This document shows positions 8,745 to 17,295 of a stretch of DNA of 64,000 bases, in pieces (the first letter of the stretch is position 1; every line of letters begins with the position of its first letter). Where the stretch lies: contig NZ_BJOG01000009.1 of assembly GCF_006540085.1 (NCBI RefSeq), forward strand, positions 62,001-126,000, given 5' to 3'. The notes under the pieces are model-generated. The model was given only the letters and a program-made list of their open reading frames with translations. It made no database searches and had not been told where the DNA came from. Position numbers and translations under genes: made by a program. This stretch comes from Microbacterium oxydans. Its GTDB lineage: Bacteria > Actinomycetota > Actinomycetes > Actinomycetales > Microbacteriaceae.

Positions 8745-9383
8745 ATGAACCAGCAGGGTCCGCTCGCCGACGTGCTCCGTCAGCGCATCATCGACGGCGA
8801 CTTCGCGCCGGGGTCCCGCCTTTCGGAGTCTGCCCTCGCCGAGCAGTTCGACGTCTCGCGCAACACCCTTCGCGAAGCGTTCCGCGTCCTCGCGGAGCAG
8901 GGCCTCGTCGAGCACATCCCGCACCGTGGAGTCTCGGTGGCCTCCCCCACCATCGCCGACGTGATCGACATCTACCGCGCCCGCCGCGTGATCGAATGCA
9001 CGGCCCTGCGCCAGTCGGAGCCGGAGCACCCCGCCGTACAGCTCATGCGCGACGCCCTCGCCGAGGCCGAAGAGCAGCTGCCGCACGAGGACTGGCGGCG
9101 CATCGGCAGCGCCAACATGGCCTTCCATGATGCGATCGTCGCCCTCGCCGACAGCGCGCGCCTGGCCCGCACCTACCGCGACGTCGCCGCCGAACTGCGG
9201 CTCGTCTTCCTCGAGATCGACGAGCCGCGGTCCCTGCATGAGCCATTCGTCCGTCGGAACCGTGCGGTGCTCACAGCCCTCCTCGAGAGGGGTCCCGAGG
9301 CGGCCGCGGAAGAGCTGGAGCGATACCTCACGGCATCCGAACGGAGCGTGCTCGGCGCCTTCGCCCGCATGGGTCATGCCTGA
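8745..9383 (+). CDS. GntR/FadR-subfamily (FCD) transcriptional regulator
   Basis: A 212-residue regulator with an N-terminal winged helix (about 5-68; SRLSESALAEQFDVSRNTLR is the recognition region) and a C-terminal FCD ligand domain rich in helices (about 75-205, metal-type residues in MAFHDAIV and FVRRNRAVL). It is divergent from the oxoproline operon, with a 15-bp palindrome in between, so it probably controls that operon in response to oxoproline or a product. In B. subtilis the equivalent cluster carries an IclR-type regulator, KipR, instead. The start ATG has a -10 box exactly 6 bp upstream, so the mRNA is probably leaderless. Confidence 0.87.
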   Translation: MNQQGPLADVLRQRIIDGDFAPGSRLSESALAEQFDVSRNTLREAFRVLAEQGLVEHIPHRGVSVASPTIADVIDIYRARRVIECTALRQSEPEHPAVQLMRDALAEAEEQLPHEDWRRIGSANMAFHDAIVALADSARLARTYRDVAAELRLVFLEIDEPRSLHEPFVRRNRAVLTALLERGPEAAAEELERYLTASERSVLGAFARMGHA

Positions 9384-9618
9384 CCCCTGACCTCTCGCGG
9401 CTCCTGGCAGCACCTTCGACCAGAACAGTGTTCGGTATTTCTGACCTGAGTGCATAAATCTGTGAACGTGCCGGGAAATGCCTTGCCATCCCGTGAAAGC
9501 GGTGCTTACCGTGAGCGGACTTCGGACGGATCGGGACGCAGAGCTGCTCCCCTGTCCACCCGGAGGCCGCGTACCGAGGGGGTGCGCGGAATCGTTCAGA
9601 TCGAAAAGGACTACTACT
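9384..9618. other. Intergenic region ahead of metalloprotease
   Basis: These 235 bases hold no convincing ORF. A relatively AT-rich patch with CATAAAT near 9451-9457 could be a -10 region, which would give a leader of roughly 150 bases ending in the AAAAGGA ribosome site (9604-9610). I looked for a c-di-AMP (ydaO) riboswitch, which often precedes secreted hydrolases in actinobacteria, and did not find its conserved parts. Confidence 0.35.
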
Positions 9619-10437
9619 TTGCGACTCACGAGAAAACTGGCGTTCGCCGCTACCGCGGCTGCTGCGCTCTGCCTCGGCACGGTCATCCCCGCTGCCGCCA
9701 ACTCCACGCCCGACGCCGACGACATCCCCACCTTCCAGGAGTTCGAGGCGTCGACCTATCGAGACGTCGACGGCGCCTACGTCGTCAACGGAGACGAGGT
9801 GATCTCCAACCAGGGCGAGCTGCGATCGTTCTACGAGCAGCTCCTCGGCGCCGACCCCGTGACCAACGGCCTGATCGTGAACACGGTCAACAACATCGAC
9901 GACAAGTGGTCGAGCACCCAGGTGGGCAACCTCACGTACTGCGTCAGCACCGCTTTCGGTGCTCGTCACGCCGACGTGGTCAACGCGATGGAGAGCGGCG
10001 CCGCGCTGTGGGAGGCCGCGTCGTCGAAGGTGAACTTCATCTACGACAGCGGCGCCGACGCCAACTGCACGACGCGTAACAACGCCGTCCTGTTCTCGGT
10101 CGAGCCGGTGCAGACGACGCAGTACATCGCCAGGGCGTTCTTCCCGAGCACGGCACCGCGTCTGCAGAACGTGCTCATCGACGACTCGATCTGGACCCCC
10201 GGGTCATCCTGGACCCCGACGAACGTCCTCGGACATGAGCTCGGCCACGTTCTTGGCTTCCGCCACGAGCACACCCGCCCGGAGGCCGGCACCTGCTTCG
10301 AGGACAACAACTGGCGTCCGCTGACGCCGTACGACTCCTCGTCGATCATGCACTACCCGCAGTGCAACGGCTCCTCTGACGACCTGTCCATGACGAGCGT
10401 CGACACCGCCGGCGTCGTCTCCCTCTACGGCAACTGA
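9619..10437 (+). CDS. Secreted zinc metalloprotease (metzincin, HExxHxxGxxH)
   Basis: A 272-residue secreted protease. A signal peptide with RLTRK and a long Ala/Leu core ends near AAA at 25-27. The zinc motif HELGHVLGFRH (H206, H210, H216, E207) and the Met-turn SIMHY at 242-246 mark a metzincin, closest in appearance to M57 (HEIGH) or astacin-like peptidases. Four cysteines (108, 150, 226, 249) could form two disulfides. I started it at TTG 9619, behind AAAAGGA, because this gives a clean signal peptide; a longer in-frame reading from 9478 gives an N-terminus that is not signal-like. There is no obvious propeptide cysteine switch. Confidence 0.82.
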   Translation: MRLTRKLAFAATAAAALCLGTVIPAAANSTPDADDIPTFQEFEASTYRDVDGAYVVNGDEVISNQGELRSFYEQLLGADPVTNGLIVNTVNNIDDKWSSTQVGNLTYCVSTAFGARHADVVNAMESGAALWEAASSKVNFIYDSGADANCTTRNNAVLFSVEPVQTTQYIARAFFPSTAPRLQNVLIDDSIWTPGSSWTPTNVLGHELGHVLGFRHEHTRPEAGTCFEDNNWRPLTPYDSSSIMHYPQCNGSSDDLSMTSVDTAGVVSLYGN

Positions 10438-10458
10438 CACGCTCCGCACCGCCGGAGA

Positions 10459-10494
10459 CAGCGGGGCCCGGTCGTTCTCGACCGGGCCCCGCTG
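10459..10494 (+). terminator. Terminator hairpin after the metalloprotease
   Basis: A 16-bp perfect GC-rich stem (CAGCGGGGCCCGGTCG and complement, TTCT loop) sits 21 bases after the protease stop and before the convergent TetR gene. It would stop both transcripts. Confidence 0.85.
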
Positions 10495-10506
10495 GCTGCC
10501 GCGGCA

Positions 10507-11193
10507 TCAGCGGCGCGGGTTCGGCACAGCTTCATCCGGACGCAGAGCCGCTGTCGCCCGCGGCCGCGGTTCGCCGTCGCGGAGCGGAGCCGGGGGCGCG
10601 ATGGGAGCGGTGGGCTCCGGCAGTCCGTATCGACGGAACATCCACCGTCGCGCCTCTTCGAGCGGATAGGTCTCGCCGAAGACGGCGGACTTCACGAAGA
10701 CGCCCTCGATGGTGCTGCGCAGCATGACCTCTTCCAGCGCCGGGTCCTCGGCCCCGCGCGCGCGGAACAGGTCGCGGACCGCGTCCTCCGCCGCGGTGGC
10801 GCCCACCTCGTGCCGCGCCTCCGACTCCGCGAAGAGCCGATGCGTGGCCGGCTGCTGCTGCATCGCGAGCACGGCCCGCTGCAGGGGTATGGCATACGCC
10901 GTCGCGGTGAGGGCGCCGTCGATCACCGCGGCGAGCATCTCATCCGGCGTTCCTTCGACACGGGCGAACCCGAGCACGGTCTCGAACCACCGGTCGATCA
11001 CGGCGGCGACGAGCTGCTCCTTGCCGCCGAAGTGATAGTTCACGAGGCCCTGCGCGACGCCGGCCCGCTTCGTGATCTCGGCGATGCTCGCCCCCGCGAC
11101 GCCTCGCTCGCTGAACGCCTCGATCGCCGCCTGCAGGATGTTCTCCCTGGCGCGCTCCCTGGCCACCCGGTTCTGCTCGTCGGAGCGTGCCAT
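10507..11193 (-). CDS. TetR/AcrR-family transcriptional regulator
   Basis: A 228-residue repressor with an N-terminal TetR helix-turn-helix (about 16-62; ASIAEITKRAGVAQGLVNYHFGGKE), a helical ligand domain and a Pro/Arg-rich tail of about 35 residues that looks disordered. AGGAGG lies 9 bases before ATG 11193, so I prefer that start to the ATG two codons upstream. It is divergent from the DUF1266 gene, with an inverted repeat between them, and so probably represses itself and that pair. The ligand is unknown. Confidence 0.85.
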   Translation of the reverse strand: MARSDEQNRVARERARENILQAAIEAFSERGVAGASIAEITKRAGVAQGLVNYHFGGKEQLVAAVIDRWFETVLGFARVEGTPDEMLAAVIDGALTATAYAIPLQRAVLAMQQQPATHRLFAESEARHEVGATAAEDAVRDLFRARGAEDPALEEVMLRSTIEGVFVKSAVFGETYPLEEARRWMFRRYGLPEPTAPIAPPAPLRDGEPRPRATAALRPDEAVPNPRR

Positions 11194-11261
11194 CGGCATC
11201 CACCTCCTGAGTCCCGCCGGCCTGTCTTTCCGAATCGCCCCCCGCCGTATAGATTACTCAC

Positions 11262-11275
11262 TGAATGTTTGTTCA
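11262..11275. promoter_or_regulatory. Putative TetR operator
   Basis: TGAATGTTTGTTCA has TGAA/TTCA arms and lies in the AT-rich patch between the divergent tetR and DUF1266 genes. TATACG on the minus strand just beyond it could be the tetR -10. Confidence 0.45.
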
Positions 11276-11317
11276 ATCTAGGAACAGGCGCGGATTCACC
11301 CCCTCCCAGGAGCCTCA

Positions 11318-12190
11318 ATGCACTCTTTCGCGAGCGTCGACTTCAACAGCATCACCTCGATCTTCGAGTGGCTCGTCGGTCAGTGGTGGGCCTGGGCGAT
11401 CGTCGGCGTCATCGCGCTGTTCTTCCTCGTGACCTGGATCCTCCCCGACGCGAAGGTCAAGGCGTCGCCGGAGTATTCCACCACTGGCGCGGAGGCCGAC
11501 GAGATCGCGCTCGGCTTCCTGCAGATCGTCAACCTCCCCTCCGGGCACTGGAACGATCCGACGGCCTCGCTCCTCGGCGACCGCGAGAAGAAGGTCCTCG
11601 TCGACCAGTGGGGTGTGCACACGCGCGAGGAGTGGCTGGCCAACATCGAGCGCCTCAGCACCGTGCGTCGACGCCGCGAGGTGTGGGTGCTCTACCTCGC
11701 CGTGCGCACCGAACTCGCTCAGCGTCTGGGCCGCGCCCCGAAGGCGAAGGAATGGCTCGCCGCGATCGTGCAGGAGGGCGGGGACAAGCGCGACGCCCGC
11801 ACCTTCGTCACCTCGATCGAGTACGCGGAGGCACAGGTGCGCAAGCGCGTCGGCAAGGACATCGTCACGCCCGACCTGTTCGTGAAGACCCTCGACGGCT
11901 ACGGGATCGGGCAGGCCGTGGCGATGGCCACGTGGGGCGTCGCGCTCGGGCACGCCGATGTCGACGAAGCGCGGGCGATCATCCACCGCATCAACGTCGA
12001 CGGCCGCCCGGCCTTCGAGTCGTGGGCCGACTTCGGGCTGAGCTACATCGTGGGTCGCGTCATGCACTGGTCGGACGGCAACGTCGACGAGAAGTCGTTC
12101 GAGAAGTTCGGAGACGGCTGGTCCGACTTCAAGGCCGCTGCGACGGAGAAGCGCAACGGGCCGTGGGCGACACTGTCATGGAGCCTGTAG
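11318..12190 (+). CDS. DUF1266-domain protein with one N-terminal membrane helix
   Basis: A 290-residue protein with a single membrane segment at about 19-42 (WWAWAIVGVIALFFLVTWIL). It is followed by a soluble, mostly helical DUF1266-type domain ending in FESWADFGLSYIVGRVMHW, the Trp/Gly/Arg pattern typical of that family. Function is unknown. The first gene of a two-gene unit, it overlaps the next gene by 13 bases. A TetR repressor is divergent, so expression is likely induced by a small ligand or membrane stress. Confidence 0.65.
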   Translation: MHSFASVDFNSITSIFEWLVGQWWAWAIVGVIALFFLVTWILPDAKVKASPEYSTTGAEADEIALGFLQIVNLPSGHWNDPTASLLGDREKKVLVDQWGVHTREEWLANIERLSTVRRRREVWVLYLAVRTELAQRLGRAPKAKEWLAAIVQEGGDKRDARTFVTSIEYAEAQVRKRVGKDIVTPDLFVKTLDGYGIGQAVAMATWGVALGHADVDEARAIIHRINVDGRPAFESWADFGLSYIVGRVMHWSDGNVDEKSFEKFGDGWSDFKAAATEKRNGPWATLSWSL

Positions 12191-13221
12191 CCGTCGACCT
12201 GGAACCGCTGCGACGAAGCGCCGGCCTCCGCGACATCCTGACCTACGAGCGCATCTGCGGGATCCCGCCGCACCGCCGATTCCTCGTGATCCTGGTGGCT
12301 GTGCTGCTGTTCGCCGTCGCGATGCTGACAGGGCTGTGGTTCCTCGGGCGCGGCGACATCCTCACGGTCGCGCCGATCCTCGGGATCTTCGTCATCGGGT
12401 ACACGGTGCTCGCCGCCGTCGGCTTCCTCTGGTGGGCGGTGGGCCTGAGTCGTCGGGTGAAGATCGCCGCATTCGCGTGGCAGAACGGCTGGGCGTACGC
12501 CGACCTCCTCGAGCGCACCCGCCGCCCCGGCGCGGCTTTCACCAGAGTCGTGCACGGTCGCGAACGAGCGGTCATCGCCTGCGACGACGCGCGGATGCCG
12601 TTCGAGCTGGGCATGCACCATTCGGTCTCGCGTGGACAGGAGCGCGCGACGATCCAGCGCCCGTTCGCCTTCATCGAGCTGCCGCTGCCCGCATCCGTCC
12701 CGCACATCGTGCTGGCGAACCGGAAGCACAGCATCGTCCCCACGCTCGGACTCGGACGCGGAGCAGCCCGCATGGAGTTGGAGGGGGATTTCGCGAAGAC
12801 GTTCCGTCTCATCGTTCCCGAGGGGTATCAGCAGGACGCCCTGTACATCTTCACCCCCGACCTGATGGCCCGGGTGCTCGACCTCGGTTCCGGTGCCGAG
12901 ATCGAGCTCGTCTCCGATCGCCTGTACGTCTACCTGCCGTCGCGCACACGGTTCGATCGGGCCGAGACCATGGCGGCCGCCGTCACCCTGGCCGAGGAGT
13001 TCCACCGGCGCTTCACCGCACGCACCGAGCTGTATCGCGACGACGCCGGGGGCCTCGCCGCCAGGGCCGGCGTCTCGATCGGCCTCCGCGGTCAGCGGCT
13101 GGGACGTCGCGGGATCTCCGTCTTCGCCGTGGCCGGCACCGCCGCGGTGCTGCTGCTCTCGGCCGGCATCACCGCCTTCTCCCTGTTCGGCGGTGATCTG
13201 CTCAGTTCGCTCGTCGACTGA
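12178..13221 (+). CDS. Uncharacterised three-helix membrane protein
   Basis: A 347-residue protein that I do not recognise. Two membrane helices lie near the N-terminus (about 35-56 and 64-88), a soluble domain of about 220 residues sits in the middle, and one helix lies at the C-terminus (about 315-340). The soluble part has a DUF3137-like feel (FAWQNGWAYADLLERT; FAFIELPLP) but I would not assign it. The start is taken as ATG 12178, inside the 3' end of the DUF1266 gene; the same frame stays open far upstream without protein-like composition. Coupled to DUF1266, it is probably a partner at the membrane. Confidence 0.65.
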   Translation: MEPVAVDLEPLRRSAGLRDILTYERICGIPPHRRFLVILVAVLLFAVAMLTGLWFLGRGDILTVAPILGIFVIGYTVLAAVGFLWWAVGLSRRVKIAAFAWQNGWAYADLLERTRRPGAAFTRVVHGRERAVIACDDARMPFELGMHHSVSRGQERATIQRPFAFIELPLPASVPHIVLANRKHSIVPTLGLGRGAARMELEGDFAKTFRLIVPEGYQQDALYIFTPDLMARVLDLGSGAEIELVSDRLYVYLPSRTRFDRAETMAAAVTLAEEFHRRFTARTELYRDDAGGLAARAGVSIGLRGQRLGRRGISVFAVAGTAAVLLLSAGITAFSLFGGDLLSSLVD

Positions 13222-13232
13222 GCCCTCAGACG

Positions 13233-13279
13233 CACGGCTGTGGGCCTGGCCCGGAGGGGGCGCCAGGGCCGCAGCCGTG
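13233..13279. terminator. Hairpin between convergent genes
   Basis: CACGGCTG pairs with CAGCCGTG, with an inner CCTGGC/GCCAGG stem, between the ends of the membrane-protein gene and the LacI gene. A pyrimidine-rich stretch follows on the plus strand. Confidence 0.5.
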
Positions 13280-13309
13280 TCCTTCCCCTCGTTGACGGCC
13301 GCGCGGCGC

Positions 13310-14305
13310 TCAGGCGGAGCCGCGGACGACCAGCTCGGTCGGAAGGATCGTCGTGGTCGGCGGATTCTCGCCCGCGAGACGTGACAGCAGCACCCGCGCC
13401 ATGGCCTCACCCTGCGCGTACATCGGCTGGCGCATCGTGGTGAGCGGCGGGTCCGTCGTGACGGCGACCGAAGAGTCGTCGAAGCCGACCAGCGCGATGT
13501 CCTCCGGCACCCGCAGTCCGGCCGAGCGCAGGGCTGTCAGCGCACCGCGGGCCATCAGGTCGCTCGCGACGAAGATCGCATCAGGTCGGCCCCCGTCGAG
13601 CAAGCGCCTCGCGGCCTCTGCCCCGCTGCTCTCGCTGTAGTCGCCCTCTTCCTCCGCGTACGGGGTGAGCCCCGCACCGGTGAGAGCGGCCCGGAAGCCC
13701 TGTACGCGATCCTCGGAGGCGACCATCGTGAGCGGACCCGAGATCGTGGCGATGCGCGTGCGACCGATGTCGATCAATCGCTGGGTGGCATTCCTCGCCC
13801 CCGCGACGTTGTCGACGTCGACGACGTAGTCGCCTTCGTTTCGACGCACAGGGCGTCCGCCGAACACGACGGGCACCGCATCCGCTATCCGATCGACGAA
13901 CGCATCGCTCGTGTGGTGCGACACGATGAGCGCGCCGTCGACTCCGCCGTTGCGCACGAAGCTGGTCATCTTGTCGCCGGGGTCATCGCTCGCGATCAGC
14001 AGGTTGAGCAGGTAGTCCGAGCCGCCCAGCGCCCCGGTGATGCCCGCGACGATCGCAGCGAAGAACGGGTCCCCGAAGAAGCGCGTGGTGTCCTCCGGAA
14101 CGATCAGCGCGATGGCGTGCGTCTGACGCGACGCGAGTGAGCGTGCCGCACGGTTGGGCACGTAGTTGAGCTCGTCGATGGCTGCGCGCACGGCGGCGAG
14201 GGCCTCGGGACTCACGGCCGTCGACCCGTTCACGACCCGCGACACGGTGGAGCGGGAGACACCGGCAGCCGACGCCACCTCTTCGATGGTCGCTCGGGGC
14301 GACAT
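13310..14305 (-). CDS. LacI-family repressor, CebR-like
   Basis: A 331-residue LacI-type repressor: helix-turn-helix at about 5-27 (TIEEVASAAGVSRSTVSRVVNG), hinge LNYVPNRAARSLASR, then a periplasmic-binding-fold sensor domain to the end. It lies downstream of a GH1/ABC operon whose promoter carries two TGGGAGCGCTCCCA palindromes, the sequence bound by the Streptomyces cellobiose repressor CebR. Together with the CebR-like hinge this makes it the likely local CebR, relieved by cellobiose or a related cello-oligosaccharide. The start is ATG 14305; a TTG lies one codon upstream. Confidence 0.83.
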   Translation of the reverse strand: MSPRATIEEVASAAGVSRSTVSRVVNGSTAVSPEALAAVRAAIDELNYVPNRAARSLASRQTHAIALIVPEDTTRFFGDPFFAAIVAGITGALGGSDYLLNLLIASDDPGDKMTSFVRNGGVDGALIVSHHTSDAFVDRIADAVPVVFGGRPVRRNEGDYVVDVDNVAGARNATQRLIDIGRTRIATISGPLTMVASEDRVQGFRAALTGAGLTPYAEEEGDYSESSGAEAARRLLDGGRPDAIFVASDLMARGALTALRSAGLRVPEDIALVGFDDSSVAVTTDPPLTTMRQPMYAQGEAMARVLLSRLAGENPPTTTILPTELVVRGSA

Positions 14306-14360
14306 CAACGCACATCCTCTTCCATCGCCCTATTCTCACCGGTCACGCGGCCATCTCGCT

Positions 14361-14417
14361 TCGAATCGCGCAAATGGTCGCATCTCGACCGCGGATCGAA
14401 CCATTCACGCGATTCGA
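14361..14417. repeat. Long imperfect stem-loop at the end of the DUF6578 gene
   Basis: Arms at 14361-14378 and 14400-14417 match at 16 of 18 positions (TCGAATCGCG with AATGGT, and complement), with a 21-base loop. It spans the last codons of the DUF6578 gene, between it and the CebR-like gene on the same strand. It could be a terminator or another dispersed palindrome. Confidence 0.6.
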
Positions 14418-14941
14418 GGGGCGGGCTGGAGCTCGTCGACGTCGACGAGCCAACCGATCCGTTGACGTCGCCGCTCCTCGACCGGCGAATCCTCGGCGTC
14501 AGCGGGTCGGGTCGACGGCCCGTGATACTCGACGGCCGCGACCGGTAGTCCGCCGACGGGAGACAGGCGGGTCGTGCCGGGCACCCGTTCGATGCTGGAC
14601 CCTTGCCGCGAGAATCTCGCCCCCGCGGACACGCCATTCGGAAGCTGCAGCCTACCGGCGGTCCGGGCCCGGGCGAATGGGTCCACGAAGTGCTCGAACC
14701 TGCGCTCGACCACCTCCCGACTGACCTCATGCACCGCGACGACTCTGCCGCGAACCCGATCCGCGTGCTCCTCTTCGTGATGCGACTCCAGCGCATCGAC
14801 GGTGCCAGCCAGTTCCGCCCCCAGCTCGTCGACCAGACCCTCCGGATCACGCGACCGGATCCCGAAGTCGACCTCGCCGCCGATCTCGAACGGGTCTCCG
14901 CAGCACGCCCACTCCCACGGCGTGAGCCACACACGCGTCAT
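14405..14941 (-). CDS. DUF6578-family hypothetical protein
   Basis: A 178-residue soluble protein beginning TRVWLTPWEWACCGDPF, the opening I associate with the actinobacterial DUF6578 family; function unknown. Further features are an acidic stretch around 30-60, a His/Glu-rich patch (SHHEEEH) and a C-terminal RRRQR cluster. It lies between the GH1 gene and the CebR-like regulator on the same strand but has its own -10 (TAGTCT, 6 bp before ATG), so it is probably transcribed separately and leaderlessly. Confidence 0.65.
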   Translation of the reverse strand: MTRVWLTPWEWACCGDPFEIGGEVDFGIRSRDPEGLVDELGAELAGTVDALESHHEEEHADRVRGRVVAVHEVSREVVERRFEHFVDPFARARTAGRLQLPNGVSAGARFSRQGSSIERVPGTTRLSPVGGLPVAAVEYHGPSTRPADAEDSPVEERRRQRIGWLVDVDELQPAPRIA

Positions 14942-14947
14942 GCCGTC

Positions 14948-14953
14948 AGACTA
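14948..14953 (-). promoter_or_regulatory. -10 element of leaderless DUF6578 gene
   Basis: TAGTCT on the minus strand ends 6 bp before the ATG at 14941; there is no ribosome site. Confidence 0.45.
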
Positions 14954-14968
14954 TCCCCGACGCCCGGC

Positions 14969-16408
14969 TCAGAGCGCGCGAGCGGCGATGATGCGGGTGT
15001 ACTCGTGGGCGGAGTCCTTGAGGGTGCGCTCCTGGGTGTCATAGTCGACGCGCACGATGCCGAAGCGCTTGTCGTAGCCCCAGGCCCACTCGAAGTTGTC
15101 GAACAGCGACCAGTAGAAGTAGCCGCGCACGTCGACACCCGCCTCCGCCGCGTCGAGCACGGCACCCAGGTGCAGCCGGAGGAACTCGGCACGGTCGGTA
15201 TCGTGCACGCGTGGCTCGCCGTCTTCGACCACCACGACGTCGTCGTAGGCCGCGCCGTTCTCGGTCATGTAGAGCACCGTTCCCGCGGGCTCGGCGTACT
15301 CCGTCCAGACCCGCTGCAGCACACGGGTGAGCCCCTCGGGCTGCACCTCCCAGTTCTGCGCCGTGCGGGGCAGGCCTCGCTCGACCGCGTGGATGCCCTC
15401 ACTCGACGGATACGGGCTGCGGCGCACGCGCTCGGTGTCGGGCTCGGCCGAGACGGGTTCCTCGGTCGGTGCCGTGCCCGAGACGAAGTCGCCGTGGTAG
15501 TAGTTCACGCCCTGGGTGTCGATGGGCTGCGCGATCGTATCGAGGTCGCCGTCGTGCACAGCCGCTTCGAACGTCGCGACGGCTTCAACGTCCACCGCAC
15601 GGATGTCCTCGACGATGTCGGCCGGATAGCTGCCGCGGTAGATCGGGTCGAGGAACCAGCGGTTGAACTGTCCGTCCACGCGGCGGGCGGCGTCGACGTC
15701 GGCCGGGTTCTGCGGGTCGGCAGGATCGGCGACCGTGTGGTTGAGCGTGATGCCGAGATTGAGCGAGGCATCGCGCCCCCGCAGCTCCTGCACCGTCTTG
15801 CCGTGTGCGAGCAGCAGGTGGTGCGCGGCGAGCAGCCCCTCCGCGATGCTGGTGTGCCCCGGCGCGTGCTCACCCGCCGTGTAGGAGAGGAACGATGAGC
15901 ACCACGGCTCGTTCAGCGTGGTCCAGACGTTCACCCGGTCGCCGAGCGCATCGTGCATGGTCCCCGCGTACTCCAGGAAGCGGTCGACGGTGTCGCGGTT
16001 CGTCCATCCCCCGACCTCCTGCAGCGCCTGCGGCATGTCCCAGTGGTACAGCGTCAGCCAGGGCAGGATGTCGGCGGCGAGCAGTTCGTCGACCAGGCGC
16101 TCGTAGAAGTCGACGCCCGTGGCGTTCACCGCTCCGCCGTCAGGACGCACCCGGGACCACGAGGTGGAGAACCGGTAGGTCTGCAGGCCGAGCCGCTTCA
16201 TGAGCGCGACATCCTGCGGGTACCGATGGTAGTGATCGCACGCGACGTCGCCGTTCTCCGCTCCGATCACGGCGCCCGGCTCACGCGAGAACGCATCCCA
16301 GATCGATGCGGTGCGCCCGTCCTCGAACGCCGCCCCTTCGATCTGGTACGCGGCCGTGGCTGCGCCGAAGAGGAAGTTCTCGGGGAAGGAGCGGGTCATA
16401 GGGGTCAT
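14969..16408 (-). CDS. bglC: GH1 beta-glucosidase (BglC-type)
   Basis: A 479-residue cytosolic family-1 glycosidase with no signal peptide, expected to split imported cellobiose to glucose by the retaining mechanism. The acid/base E167 lies in TLNEPW and the nucleophile E383 in YMTENG. The N-terminal FLFGAATAAYQIEGA and the ending FEWAWGYDKRFGIVRVDY are typical. ATG 16408 overlaps the cebG stop as ATGA; ATG 16399, with AAAGG 9 bases upstream, is an alternative. It is the last gene of the cebEFG transcript, so import and hydrolysis are co-expressed. Confidence 0.92.
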   Translation of the reverse strand: MTPMTRSFPENFLFGAATAAYQIEGAAFEDGRTASIWDAFSREPGAVIGAENGDVACDHYHRYPQDVALMKRLGLQTYRFSTSWSRVRPDGGAVNATGVDFYERLVDELLAADILPWLTLYHWDMPQALQEVGGWTNRDTVDRFLEYAGTMHDALGDRVNVWTTLNEPWCSSFLSYTAGEHAPGHTSIAEGLLAAHHLLLAHGKTVQELRGRDASLNLGITLNHTVADPADPQNPADVDAARRVDGQFNRWFLDPIYRGSYPADIVEDIRAVDVEAVATFEAAVHDGDLDTIAQPIDTQGVNYYHGDFVSGTAPTEEPVSAEPDTERVRRSPYPSSEGIHAVERGLPRTAQNWEVQPEGLTRVLQRVWTEYAEPAGTVLYMTENGAAYDDVVVVEDGEPRVHDTDRAEFLRLHLGAVLDAAEAGVDVRGYFYWSLFDNFEWAWGYDKRFGIVRVDYDTQERTLKDSAHEYTRIIAARAL

Positions 16409-17295
16409 CCTTTCACCGCGCCAGCCATGATGCCACTGACCAGCTGCCGACCCGCGACCACGAAGAGCACGAGCAGCGGAAGGGTCGCGAGCACCGCTCC
16501 GGCGAGCACGATCGAGTAGTCGATGTAATACCCCGACTGCAGCTGGCTGAGCGCCGTCTGCAGGGTCGGGTTCTGGGGGGAGAGCACGATCAGCGGCCAC
16601 AGGTAGTCGGTCCACGCCGTCATGAAGGTGAAGAGGCCGAGGATCGCCATGGCGGGCCGGGCCGCGGGGAGCCCGACGGTCAGGAACGTGCGGAACTGGT
16701 TCGCGCCGTCCATGCGCGCAGCCTCGATCAGCTCGTCGGGGATCACGTCCACCAGGTACTGGCGCATGAAGAAGACACCGAATGCCGTGACGAGAGTCGG
16801 CACGATGACGGCGCCGATCGAGCCGGTCCAGCCCAGCTCGCGCATCAGCATGAACAGCGGGATGATGCCCAGCTGCGTCGGGATGGCCATCGTCGCGATC
16901 ACGAACACCATGAGTCCGTCGCGCCCCTTGAAGCGCAGTTTGGCGAACGCGTATCCGGCGAGCGTCGAGAACGTGACCACCGAGACGGTGATGATGCCCG
17001 AGATGAGGAACGAATTGCCCAGCGCCAGCCAGAACGGGATCGCGTCGAACACCTTGGCGGCGTTGGTGAAGAAGTTGCCGCCGGGGATGAGGGGCAGCGT
17101 CTCCCCGCGCGTCGCGTTGGTGCCGCTCGCGACCACGACCGACCACCACAGCGGATACACGCTGCCGATGATGAAGGCAGCGAGGAGGCCATAGGTGAGG
17201 AAGCCGGGGCGGCTGCCGATGCCGGCCGTGCCTCCGGTGGCGGCACGGCGACGGCGGATCTTCTCGGGGACGCTCAGCGCCTGCGTGGCGGTCAT
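16405..17295 (-). CDS. cebG: Sugar ABC transporter permease, MalG/CebG type
   Basis: A 296-residue permease of the CUT1 sugar ABC family with six expected membrane helices. The EAA loop that docks the ATPase is visible as EAARMDGANQFRTFLTVGLPAARP. It pairs with CebF, with which it overlaps by ATGA. No ATPase gene is in the operon, as in Streptomyces ceb loci, where a shared MsiK ATPase located elsewhere powers the importer. The substrate is inferred to be cellobiose or cello-oligosaccharides from the GH1 neighbour and CebR operators. Confidence 0.86.
   Translation of the reverse strand: MTATQALSVPEKIRRRRAATGGTAGIGSRPGFLTYGLLAAFIIGSVYPLWWSVVVASGTNATRGETLPLIPGGNFFTNAAKVFDAIPFWLALGNSFLISGIITVSVVTFSTLAGYAFAKLRFKGRDGLMVFVIATMAIPTQLGIIPLFMLMRELGWTGSIGAVIVPTLVTAFGVFFMRQYLVDVIPDELIEAARMDGANQFRTFLTVGLPAARPAMAILGLFTFMTAWTDYLWPLIVLSPQNPTLQTALSQLQSGYYIDYSIVLAGAVLATLPLLVLFVVAGRQLVSGIMAGAVKG

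Noticed and set aside
9384..9618. Possible c-di-AMP (ydaO) riboswitch before the secreted protease
   Set aside because: The leader is long enough, but the conserved core strings of that riboswitch are not there.
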